Shown here one piece after another: positions 1 to 5,657 of a DNA stretch of 13,376 bases (the first letter of the stretch is position 1; the number at the start of each line of letters is the position of its first letter). The notes beneath the pieces were generated by a model. It made no database searches and was not told the DNA's origin. It saw nothing but the letters and a program-made list of their open reading frames with translations. The translations under genes were made by a program, and so were the position numbers. The stretch comes from Phycisphaerales bacterium (GTDB taxonomy: Bacteria > Planctomycetota > Phycisphaerae > SM23-33): contig DNAS01000064.1 of NCBI GenBank assembly GCA_003485185.1, positions 357-13,732 on the forward strand. The letters run 5' to 3'.

Positions 1-929
1 ACGATGTGCCCCGCTTCGTGCGCGAAAACCGCCTCCACGCCGCGCTCGTCGAGGTACTCCAGCAGGGCGTCGGTCAGCAGGACATAGCGCACGGGCGCGG
101 CCAGGCCCATGACGGCAGCGTTGACGATCTGTCCGCCCGACCGCCAGACGCGCAGGTCGCGCACGTGGAGGCCCAGGCGGGCACAGGTGTCCTGGAGACG
201 GGCGCGCAACGGGCCGTCGGGCAGGCGCTCGGTGCGCCAGACGCGGACGATCAGCAGCGGCGACAGGAGGAACACCGCGCCGGCGACGGCGAAGCTGCCC
301 GCGGCCTGGACCATCTGCCCCGCCGGCGCGGGCAGCGCGCGGTCGAGGACCGGCGCGCCTAAGGCCAGCAGGTCCACCCCCAGCACGATCAGCGACACGG
401 GCACGGCGATGAACAGCACGTGGTGCCGCGTGTTATAGTCGAGGTATTCGGCGGGCGACCAGCAGGGCGCGTCGTCGCGCCCGGCCCAGATGCGCCGGCG
501 GACCGCGCGGTAGTACGGGTAGTCCAGCAGCCAGACGAACTCCAGCGCCGCCAGGAACGGCGCGACGGCCAGCAGCTTGGGCACCAGCGGCACGCCGGAC
601 AGGTGGAGGTCTTCGACCAGCCAGCGCCCGTACCCGGTCAGCAGCACACCCGCCAGCCCCGCCGCCAGCCAGACGCCCGTCGCCACGGCCAGCAGGTGGT
701 GGCGGCGCAGCGCGCGGGGGGGCAGGCCTTCCTGCGAAGACAGGCGGCGCAGCGAGAGTCGCGTGTTCAGCCAGGCCATTGCGGCTGCGATAAGCAGGTA
801 TCCCCCGACGGCAGACAGGAACACCGCCGGCGGCGTCCGCAGCGCGGCCGTGGCGTCCTGCGGGTCGGCGCCCAGCAGGTCCACCAGCCCAAAGCTGACC
901 ACAAACGCCACCAAAACAACAAGTTGCAT
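1..929 (-). CDS. M48-family (HtpX/Ste24-like) membrane zinc metallopeptidase, C-terminus off the left edge
   Basis: Partial gene. 309 complete codons can be read from an ATG at 929 back to base 3 without a stop. The N-terminal ~230 residues carry about six hydrophobic stretches (roughly residues 1-20, 35-54, 78-99, 115-135, 169-192 and 208-230). A short polar stretch follows, then V-N-A-A-V-M-G (269-275), the strand found just before the active helix in M48 peptidases. The HExxH zinc motif H-E-A-G-H is at 304-308, the last thing visible; the third zinc ligand lies outside the window. M48 enzymes cleave membrane or envelope proteins with the active site at the membrane. The start is supported by GGAG 6 nt upstream and by a promoter at 970-998. 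It is divergent from the exported LTxxQ protein. It may also belong to the wider M56/M48 peptidase group; the substrate is unknown. Confidence 0.88.
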   Translation of the reverse strand, partial: MQLVVLVAFVVSFGLVDLLGADPQDATAALRTPPAVFLSAVGGYLLIAAAMAWLNTRLSLRRLSSQEGLPPRALRRHHLLAVATGVWLAAGLAGVLLTGYGRWLVEDLHLSGVPLVPKLLAVAPFLAALEFVWLLDYPYYRAVRRRIWAGRDDAPCWSPAEYLDYNTRHHVLFIAVPVSLIVLGVDLLALGAPVLDRALPAPAGQMVQAAGSFAVAGAVFLLSPLLIVRVWRTERLPDGPLRARLQDTCARLGLHVRDLRVWRSGGQIVNAAVMGLAAPVRYVLLTDALLEYLDERGVEAVFAHEAGHI

Positions 930-969
930 ATCCGCTCCGCGCCGGGCGAGTCCGGCTTTCTACAAAGAT

Positions 970-998
970 ATCGTACCGCAACGTTCCGGCCGTCACAA
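970..998 (-). promoter_or_regulatory. sigma70-like promoter of the M48 peptidase gene
   Basis: Read on the minus strand: TTGTGA (998-993), a 17-nt spacer, then TACGAT (975-970). Predicted transcription start is near 963, giving a leader of about 34 nt that contains the GGAG ribosome-binding site. Call is from consensus match and position only. Confidence 0.5.
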
Positions 999-1070
999 CG
1001 ACGGGCAGGCCAGCGGCCTGATGGAAGTTTTCCGACTCGACGAAACATCGCTGCCCCGGCTGCGTTACAC

Positions 1071-1076
1071 TATAAT
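1071..1076 (+). promoter_or_regulatory. consensus -10 box (TATAAT) upstream of the LTxxQ-protein gene
   Basis: A perfect TATAAT lies 117 nt before the first ATG at 1194. No convincing -35 hexamer sits 16-18 nt upstream, so an activator or an alternative sigma factor may be needed. The leader of about 110 nt contains GGCC-TTAC-GGCC and a loose GGGCC/GGCCC pairing (about 1147-1179), neither strong enough to call a riboswitch. The 930-1193 gap otherwise holds only this and the divergent promoter. Confidence 0.4.
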
Positions 1077-1193
1077 CACAGTTCCTGACGGCATTCCGCG
1101 GGGCCGGGGTGGCCTTACGGCCGTCATCAACGGAATCGCACCCGCCGGGCCAAGTGCGATCCTCCTGCGTATCGGGCCCCTTGTGGGAGTTCG

Positions 1194-1937
1194 ATGATGA
1201 AAACGTTGCGTTGGTGGATGGCAGGTCTGACGGTGCTGGTTCTGGCGATTTCGCCGATGGCGATGCGGGCCGAGGGCGACAACGGCAAGGAAGGCAAGAA
1301 GAAAGACGCCAAGGTCGCCCGGAAGAAAGACGGCGGCGAGAAGAAGGGACTGCGAGGCCAGTACGCCATCATGGTCAAGGAGCTCGGTCTGGATGAGGCC
1401 CAGCAGGCGAAACTCACCGAGCTCGTCAAGGCCAAGGAACAGGCCATGAACGCCTTCCGCCAGGAAAACGGCGAGAAGATGAAGGAACTCCGGGAGATCA
1501 TGAAGGGCGAGGACAAGGCAAAGGCCGAGCAGGCCGAAAAAGACCTCAAGGCCCTGATGGCTAAGGGCGGCGAGGTTGAGAAGAAACACAATGACGCGAT
1601 CCTGGGCATCCTCACGCCGGAGCAGACCAAGAAGTGGCAGGGATTCCAGCTCTTCCAACTGGTGATGCGCCGCTACAGCCGGCTGGACCTCACCGAGGAG
1701 CAGAAGGCCAAGGTGCGCGAGATGTGCGGCGCCGCCGGCGCCGATTTCGCCGCTCAGGCGGACAAGAAGGCCAAGGGCGAGATGCTCGGGAAGCTCAACA
1801 AGGACATCGCCGAGAAGATCCTGAACGACGAGCAGCGCGCCAAGATGACCGCCCACGACGAGAAGGGACGCGAAGGCGGAAAGAAGGCCGAAGGCGAGAA
1901 GAAGAAGGACAAGCCGGCCGAAGAAAAAGCCGACTGA
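1194..1937 (+). CDS. exported Lys-rich LTxxQ-repeat protein (Spy/CpxP-like)
   Basis: Predicted envelope protein of 247 aa. It has an N-terminal signal peptide (basic M-K-T-L-R, hydrophobic 8-24, likely cleavage after an Ala near 23-26), a very Lys-rich linker (about 30-52), a helical core and a second Lys/Glu-rich tail (about 221-247). Four L-x-x-x-Q turns recur: LDEAQ (66-70), LTPEQ (140-144), LTEEQ (166-170) and LNDEQ (210-214). This is the signature of the Spy/CpxP family of periplasmic chaperones and metal/stress sensors, seemingly doubled here. There is only one Cys (178). GGGAG is 4 nt before the first ATG and 7 nt before a second at 1197, so Met2 may be the real start. Transcription ends at the strong hairpin 1966-1996. 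A chaperone or sensing role is inferred from the motif alone. Confidence 0.8.
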   Translation: MMKTLRWWMAGLTVLVLAISPMAMRAEGDNGKEGKKKDAKVARKKDGGEKKGLRGQYAIMVKELGLDEAQQAKLTELVKAKEQAMNAFRQENGEKMKELREIMKGEDKAKAEQAEKDLKALMAKGGEVEKKHNDAILGILTPEQTKKWQGFQLFQLVMRRYSRLDLTEEQKAKVREMCGAAGADFAAQADKKAKGEMLGKLNKDIAEKILNDEQRAKMTAHDEKGREGGKKAEGEKKKDKPAEEKAD

Positions 1938-1965
1938 CGCTTCGCTGACGCAGGACGCAAACCAC

Positions 1966-1996
1966 AAGGCCCGCGGAGGCGAACTCCGCGGGCCTT
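1966..1996. terminator. bidirectional hairpin terminator between convergent genes
   Basis: A perfect 13-bp stem, AAGGCCCGCGGAG (1966-1978) against CTCCGCGGGCCTT (1984-1996), with loop GCGAA. It lies 28 nt after the LTxxQ gene's stop and 25 nt beyond the galactokinase stop on the other strand. The T-rich tails are imperfect on both sides (GTTCTGC on plus, TGTGGTTTG on minus), but the stem is very stable and the position between convergent 3' ends fits a shared terminator. Confidence 0.85.
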
Positions 1997-2021
1997 GTTC
2001 TGCGCTTGTTTCGCGGGAGCC

Positions 2022-3185
2022 TCAGCCGATCGGGCCCGCGCCGGCAGCCGCGTGCGTGGCGAAGACCGGGCAGCGCCGCCCGAACCGTTTCGCGAAGCCT
2101 TCCCGGACGGCCTGCGACGCCGCGTCGGCTCGCGCCGCCTCGACCAGCACGATGGCGCACCCGCCGAACCCGCCGCCGGTCATCCGCGCCCCGAACACCC
2201 CGCGCTGCCCGAGCGCCAGATCGACGATCGCGTCCAGCTCCTCGCAACTGACCTCGTAGTCGTCCCGCAGCGACTCATGCGAGCCGACCATCAGCCCGCC
2301 GAACCGCGCGTAGTCGTGCGCCTCCAGCGCCTCGACGGACTGCACCGTCCGCTCGATCTCCCCGACGACGTGCCGCGCCCGCATGATTTCCTTGGCGTCG
2401 AGCTTCCCTGCCGCCCCTGCCGCGGCCACCGCCGGCCCGTCCACCTCCCGCAGGCTCGCGGCGCCCAGCTTGGCCGCCGCGCTATGGCACTGCGCGCGCC
2501 GCGCGGCGTACCCGCCGTCGGTCAGGTCGTGCTTGACCTGCGTGTCGGCCACCAGAAGCACCACGTCGGGATCGTCGAAGGGGACCTGGCGCACCGCCCC
2601 GTCGCGGCAGTCCAGCAGCAGGGCGTGTCCGGCCTGGCCCATCACGCTGATGGCCTGGTCCATGATCCCGCAGGGCGTGCCCGCGTAATCGTGCTCGGCC
2701 TTCTGGCAGAGTTTGGCCAGCTCGTACGGCGGCACGGCGCCGGCCAGTCCCGCGCTGCCCAGCAGCGCCAGCGCCGTGGCCACCTCCAGCGAGGCCGAAC
2801 TGCTCAGCCCGCCGCCGATGGGCACGTCGCTGTCGAACAGCACGTCGCAGGCGGCGAGCTTCAGTCCTCGCGCCGCCAGCCCGGCCGCAACGCCCCGGCA
2901 GTAGTTGGCCCACTTCGGCTCGCCCTTGACGATCCGCCCGTCGAGGTCGATCACCGCGTCCTGGCCCGGCTGCTGGACCGACGCCAGCCGCACTCGCCGC
3001 CCCGCGCCCGGCGCATACACGGCGGCCGTGCGCTTCTCAATGGCGATCGGCAGCACGAATCCGTCGTTGTAATCGGTGTGCTCGCCGATGAGGTTCACGC
3101 GCCCCGGCGCGCGAACCGCCCCGGCCGGCGAACGCCCGTACAGCTCCGCAAAACGCTTCCGCAATGGTTCGAGGGTCTCATTCAT
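2022..3185 (-). CDS. galK: galactokinase (GHMP kinase family)
   Basis: Phosphorylates D-galactose at C1 with ATP (EC 2.7.1.6), the first committed step of the Leloir pathway in the cytosol. At 387 aa it has normal family length. All three GHMP/galactokinase signatures are present: A-P-G-R-V-N-L-I-G-E-H-T-D-Y (26-39) for the sugar; P-I-G-G-G-L-S-S-S-A-S (122-132), the ATP-binding glycine/serine loop; and G-A-R-M-T-G-G-G-F-G-G (332-342). Arg29 and Asp176 (in C-G-I-M-D-Q) match the catalytic Arg/Asp pair. The N-terminus aligns with known galactokinases, so the ATG at 3185 is right although it has no good Shine-Dalgarno sequence. A strong promoter ends 8 nt before the ATG. No other Leloir gene is in the window. 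It lies 75 bp downstream of the antitoxin gene on the same strand, so read-through is possible. Confidence 0.97.
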   Translation of the reverse strand: MNETLEPLRKRFAELYGRSPAGAVRAPGRVNLIGEHTDYNDGFVLPIAIEKRTAAVYAPGAGRRVRLASVQQPGQDAVIDLDGRIVKGEPKWANYCRGVAAGLAARGLKLAACDVLFDSDVPIGGGLSSSASLEVATALALLGSAGLAGAVPPYELAKLCQKAEHDYAGTPCGIMDQAISVMGQAGHALLLDCRDGAVRQVPFDDPDVVLLVADTQVKHDLTDGGYAARRAQCHSAAAKLGAASLREVDGPAVAAAGAAGKLDAKEIMRARHVVGEIERTVQSVEALEAHDYARFGGLMVGSHESLRDDYEVSCEELDAIVDLALGQRGVFGARMTGGGFGGCAIVLVEAARADAASQAVREGFAKRFGRRCPVFATHAAAGAGPIG

Positions 3186-3193
3186 GGCCGGAA

Positions 3194-3222
3194 CCTATAC
3201 GCTCACGCCGCCAACCTGTCAA
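3194..3222 (-). promoter_or_regulatory. galK promoter, TTGACA-17-TATAGG
   Basis: On the minus strand: consensus -35 TTGACA (3222-3217), a 17-nt spacer, -10 TATAGG (3199-3194). Only 8 nt separate the -10 from the galK ATG (3185). Predicted initiation is therefore at or 1-3 nt before the start codon, which suggests a leaderless mRNA and agrees with the poor Shine-Dalgarno sequence. Confidence 0.65.
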
Positions 3223-3260
3223 GGAACAGGGGCTGGCAATGCGAAAACATAAATACGGAA

Positions 3261-4409
3261 TCAAGCTGCGCTGGTTAAAGAGGAAGGCAACTGGTCAAGT
3301 AGCCCGCCATTTACAATGAACCGACGCACGGGAGTGAGTAAACCTCGCAAATGAGAGTAGGGCACTTGTTGCTCAAATTGTAAACGCCCCTCTACGATCC
3401 CGGGATGTATCCCCAGTTTTTCGGAAAATTCTTCGATGCGTTGCCGGCTAAAATACGGCGCAGTCCCGGCGATAAAGCTCTTTAATTCCTTTTCCGGCAC
3501 AAGCCACTTTCTTGCCAACTGATCCGCTTCTTTTTCGATGGTTGCCATATCCTCAGGATCACATCTGTCTGCGCCGACAAGCTGGTTATCAACAATGGCC
3601 TCGTTTTTTGAGTGGCGACATACAATATGAGCTAGTTCGTGCATCAAGGTGAACCAGAAATTGTCAATCCTATCGTGCCGGAGCGAAAGCCCAACAACAG
3701 GCGAATCGTCATCCAGCCACAAGGCGGCTCCGTCTATTTTCGTCTGCGAAAGATGCGGCACAAAAACCAATCGCACTCCCAACTCGGAGAGAACGGCCGG
3801 AAGCTTCGCCACCTGCCCCTCCAGGCGAGAAAGTCCAAGAATCCGCGGAATCTGCTCTCGAAGTGCTTTTTCGGAATATTTGCCTGCCCGCATGCGGGAA
3901 GCAAGGTGTTTCACGCGCGTTACCCAAGCCAACTGCGCCGGCATGGCAACATGTCCCATGGCGGAGGAACGGGCTGCATAGCGAACGGGGGGTTTGTGCG
4001 CCAAAGATTCCACCGAATAGAATTTGCAGAGTTCGCGTTCCAGTTTATCCAGTTCTGTTTGGGGATTCGCTTTAAGCCAGCCACGTATACACATCTCTTT
4101 CACGGGAGCGAAGGAATAGATTATCGCCCTTCGCCCAACATCACTTTTGTCCTGTCGAGCCAAGGACAGTCGATAGGCAGACTCGAGATTCAGCCAAAAT
4201 TCCGCGCTTGTTCCAAACGCCTGGCTCAACTCGACCGCCGTATCAGGAGTGATTTGCTTCTTGGCGGTGATGATCTGATTGACCGTCTTGATGGGCCTGT
4301 CGAGGATTCGCGAAAGGTCTTCCTGGGTCCAACCGCGAGCCTCAAGCTCTTCGCGGATGAACTCTCCAGGAGGAAATACCTCCGCCGGAGATGTGGCATT
4401 GTCTGTCAT
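3261..4409 (-). CDS. HigA-type antitoxin fused to an ImmA/IrrE-family zinc metallopeptidase domain
   Basis: Probable antitoxin and autorepressor of the toxin encoded just upstream. Residues ~11-75 form a HigA/VapI-type XRE helix-turn-helix (P-P-G-E-F-I-R-E-E-L, then W-T-Q-E-D-L and a recognition helix around 40-50, ending F-W-L-N-L-E). At 382 aa it is about four times a plain HigA. The extra C-terminal part is an ImmA/IrrE (COG2856-like) domain with intact M-H-E-L-A-H (256-261) and downstream E-K-E-A-D-Q-L-A (292-299), where Glu294 is the likely third zinc ligand. A family-typical helical tail (~325-350) follows. Known ImmA/IrrE proteins cleave XRE repressors (ImmR, DdrO), so this peptidase could act on its own HTH or another repressor. 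The ATG has AGGAAG a few nt upstream, and 16 nt separate it from the toxin stop. About 50% G+C against ~70% in galK. Confidence 0.9.
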   Translation of the reverse strand: MTDNATSPAEVFPPGEFIREELEARGWTQEDLSRILDRPIKTVNQIITAKKQITPDTAVELSQAFGTSAEFWLNLESAYRLSLARQDKSDVGRRAIIYSFAPVKEMCIRGWLKANPQTELDKLERELCKFYSVESLAHKPPVRYAARSSAMGHVAMPAQLAWVTRVKHLASRMRAGKYSEKALREQIPRILGLSRLEGQVAKLPAVLSELGVRLVFVPHLSQTKIDGAALWLDDDSPVVGLSLRHDRIDNFWFTLMHELAHIVCRHSKNEAIVDNQLVGADRCDPEDMATIEKEADQLARKWLVPEKELKSFIAGTAPYFSRQRIEEFSEKLGIHPGIVEGRLQFEQQVPYSHLRGLLTPVRRFIVNGGLLDQLPSSLTSAA

Positions 4410-4425
4410 GTACTTTCTTCCTGAC

Positions 4426-4722
4426 CTAGTGATAATCCTCGATGTCGATGAGTATCATCACGTTGCCGCCAGCGTCCCGTTGGATTTCAAGGATCAAACG
4501 GTACTGCTTGTCGAGGCGGATGGATCGTTGATGCGACCTGGAGCCTTTTAACTTTTCAAAATGCAGTGATTTGAGAGCATAGAGATCGCGTTCATCTCTC
4601 GCCGCCGCGATCTGTTGCACCCGTTTCCGGAATGCCTTGACAATCTCGTGGGAATATCCTGCGGAATAATCCTTTTCCGAATACAGACGTTGCAACTTTT
4701 TACTGGCGAAGATGTGCTTCAC
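4426..4722 (-). CDS. higB: HigB-type toxin (RelE/ParE fold, mRNA interferase)
   Basis: A 98-aa protein of normal HigB size. The body matches the family pattern: L-H-F-E-K-L-K-G (53-60), then S-I-R-L-D-K-Q-Y-R-L (67-76) and the ending I-D-I-E-D-Y-H (92-98). HigB toxins are ribosome-dependent mRNA interferases of the RelE fold. Basic residues at 57, 59, 69 and 75 and the terminal Tyr-His sit where family catalytic residues are expected, so the toxin looks intact. Gene order toxin-then-antitoxin is the HigBA hallmark. The start is a GTG at 4722, not ATG; GGGGAG lies 8 nt upstream. The predicted start site falls around that GGGGAG, so the leader would be very short. Low G+C suggests horizontal acquisition. 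Confidence 0.9.
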   Translation of the reverse strand: MKHIFASKKLQRLYSEKDYSAGYSHEIVKAFRKRVQQIAAARDERDLYALKSLHFEKLKGSRSHQRSIRLDKQYRLILEIQRDAGGNVMILIDIEDYH

Positions 4723-4737
4723 TTCCCAGTCTCCCCA

Positions 4738-4766
4738 ATTGTAGGTTGTGAGAAAATTATTGTCAA
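4738..4766 (-). promoter_or_regulatory. higBA promoter, TTGACA-17-TACAAT
   Basis: Near-consensus promoter on the minus strand: -35 TTGACA (4766-4761), 17-nt AT-rich spacer, -10 TACAAT (4743-4738). It is placed 15 nt before the GTG of the toxin gene and should drive toxin and antitoxin together. Confidence 0.75.
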
Positions 4767-4772
4767 GGGCTA

Positions 4773-4789
4773 TTGACCCTATGGGTAAA
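4773..4789. promoter_or_regulatory. candidate antitoxin operator, TTnACCC-n3-GGGTnAA palindrome
   Basis: A 17-bp interrupted palindrome, TTGACCCTATGGGTAAA, with pairing at six of the seven arm positions outside the central TAT. It lies 6 bp upstream of the -35 box of the higBA promoter. Type II antitoxins with XRE domains usually bind such palindromes at their own promoter. A second, weaker palindrome (TTAC-CGAT-GTAA, 4844-4855) lies further upstream. Binding is inferred. Confidence 0.5.
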
Positions 4790-4890
4790 AATGTTTACGC
4801 AACACTTGCCAGTCCAAAACGTATATCCTTCTATTGAAATAGCTTACCGATGTAAAGATTAAAACTTACACTCCCTTATGTCTCCAAATT

Positions 4891-5472
4891 TTACACCAGG
4901 TCGCATGCCTCGGGGGGCATCCAGTGCTCGGGCCTGTCCTTCCACTTGACGTTGCAGCCGATGGGATTGGTCACGGGCGTCGGCGGGGTCTGCCCGGTCA
5001 GCAGCGCTTCAAGGGCGTCGCAAAGCTCGTGGGTGGTCTGCTTGCCTTCCGCGCGGGGGTTGTCGTCCAGCCGGCCGGTGTACCGCAGGCGCCGCTCCGC
5101 GTCGAAGACGAAAAAATGCGGCGTGCGCAGCGCGCCGTAGGCCCGTGCGACGTCCTGCGAATCGTCCCGCAGGTAGGGGTAGCGCAGGCCCGCTTCCTTC
5201 GCGCGCTTCTTCATGTGCTCGAAGCTGTCGGTGGGGTGCTTCTGGGTCTCGTTGGAGTTGATGCCCGCCCAGTCGACGCCCTTCGGGTGGAACCGGTCGT
5301 GCAGCGCGGCGATGCGCCGCTCCGAGCCGACCACGAACGGGCAGTGGTTGCAGGTGAAGAACACGACCAGCACTTTCGCGCGGGCGAAGTCGGCCATCCG
5401 GTACGTCTTTCCGTCCACGCCGGGCAGTTGGAAGTCCGGCGCCTCGTCTCCGATTTGCAGTGTGAAGGCCAT
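4891..5472 (-). CDS. thioredoxin-fold redox protein (AhpC/TSA-like, CNHC motif)
   Basis: Cytosolic thiol-disulfide or peroxide-related protein of 193 aa with no signal peptide. It begins with the redoxin pattern I-G-D-E-A-P-D-F-Q-L-P (7-17). The redox motif C-N-H-C-P-F is at 41-46 (Cys41, Cys44), with the usual strand V-L-V-V-F-F before it. The cis-Pro segment L-R-T-P-H-F-F-V-F-D follows at about 115-124. The C-terminus N-P-I-G-C-N-V-K-W-K ... M-P-P-E-A-C is typical of this subfamily and adds two further Cys. Start supported by AAGGAG 7 nt upstream of the ATG. It has its own promoter and is divergent from the fucose-isomerase-family gene. The electron donor and substrate are not deducible. 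Confidence 0.9.
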   Translation of the reverse strand: MAFTLQIGDEAPDFQLPGVDGKTYRMADFARAKVLVVFFTCNHCPFVVGSERRIAALHDRFHPKGVDWAGINSNETQKHPTDSFEHMKKRAKEAGLRYPYLRDDSQDVARAYGALRTPHFFVFDAERRLRYTGRLDDNPRAEGKQTTHELCDALEALLTGQTPPTPVTNPIGCNVKWKDRPEHWMPPEACDLV

Positions 5473-5522
5473 CGCGACACTCCTTTCCGTTGGTTGCGAC
5501 CGCAGATTCCTGCGGACGACGC

Positions 5523-5550
5523 ATTATAGCCCGCCGCCGCACGCGGTTAA
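5523..5550 (-). promoter_or_regulatory. promoter of the thioredoxin-fold gene (consensus TATAAT)
   Basis: Perfect -10 TATAAT on the minus strand (5528-5523). Upstream TTAACC with 16-nt spacing is a modest -35. Predicted leader about 44 nt, containing the AAGGAG ribosome-binding site. Confidence 0.5.
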
Positions 5551-5567
5551 AAACCGCAATCCGGGTA

Positions 5568-5597
5568 TTGAGTTGCTTTCCGGCTGAGGGGTAAGAT
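5568..5597 (+). promoter_or_regulatory. weak promoter candidate of the fucose-isomerase-family gene
   Basis: TTGAGT (5568-5573), 18-nt spacer, TAAGAT (5592-5597). Predicted start is near 5604, directly at the foot of the leader hairpin 5605-5625. Both boxes are imperfect, so this is a candidate only. Confidence 0.35.
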
Positions 5598-5604
5598 GGT
5601 CGCC

Positions 5605-5625
5605 CCGCTTCCTTCGGGAAGGCGG
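5605..5625 (+). other. UUCG-capped hairpin in the leader of the fucose-isomerase-family gene
   Basis: CTTCC (5608-5612) pairs with GGAAG (5617-5621) around a TTCG tetraloop. CCG (5605-5607) pairs with CGG (5623-5625) across a bulged G. It stands about 20 nt before the AGAGGAG ribosome-binding site, not followed by a T-run, so it is not a terminator. It may protect the 5' end. Confidence 0.45.
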
Positions 5626-5657
5626 CTGACATTCCTGAACCTCAGAGGAGATTCGTC

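Noticed and set aside
433..996. A 187-codon minus-strand frame over the M48 peptidase region
   Set aside because: It is in another frame from the one that reads through to the HEAGH motif, and its Gly/Ala/Arg-rich product has no domain.
1147..1179. GGGCC...GGCCC pairing in the leader of the LTxxQ gene, considered as a riboswitch
   Set aside because: Only short asymmetric pairings, with no conserved aptamer core that I recognise.
1995..3278. A 427-codon plus-strand open frame over galK
   Set aside because: Antisense to an unmistakable galactokinase; no recognisable domain and Arg/Gln/His-rich composition.
3217..4768. 8-bp direct repeat TGTCAAGG at 3217-3224 and 4761-4768 flanking the toxin-antitoxin genes, considered as a target-site duplication
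   Set aside because: Both copies are simply -35 boxes (TTGACA on the minus strand) with two extra matching bases; the second lies inside the module's own promoter.
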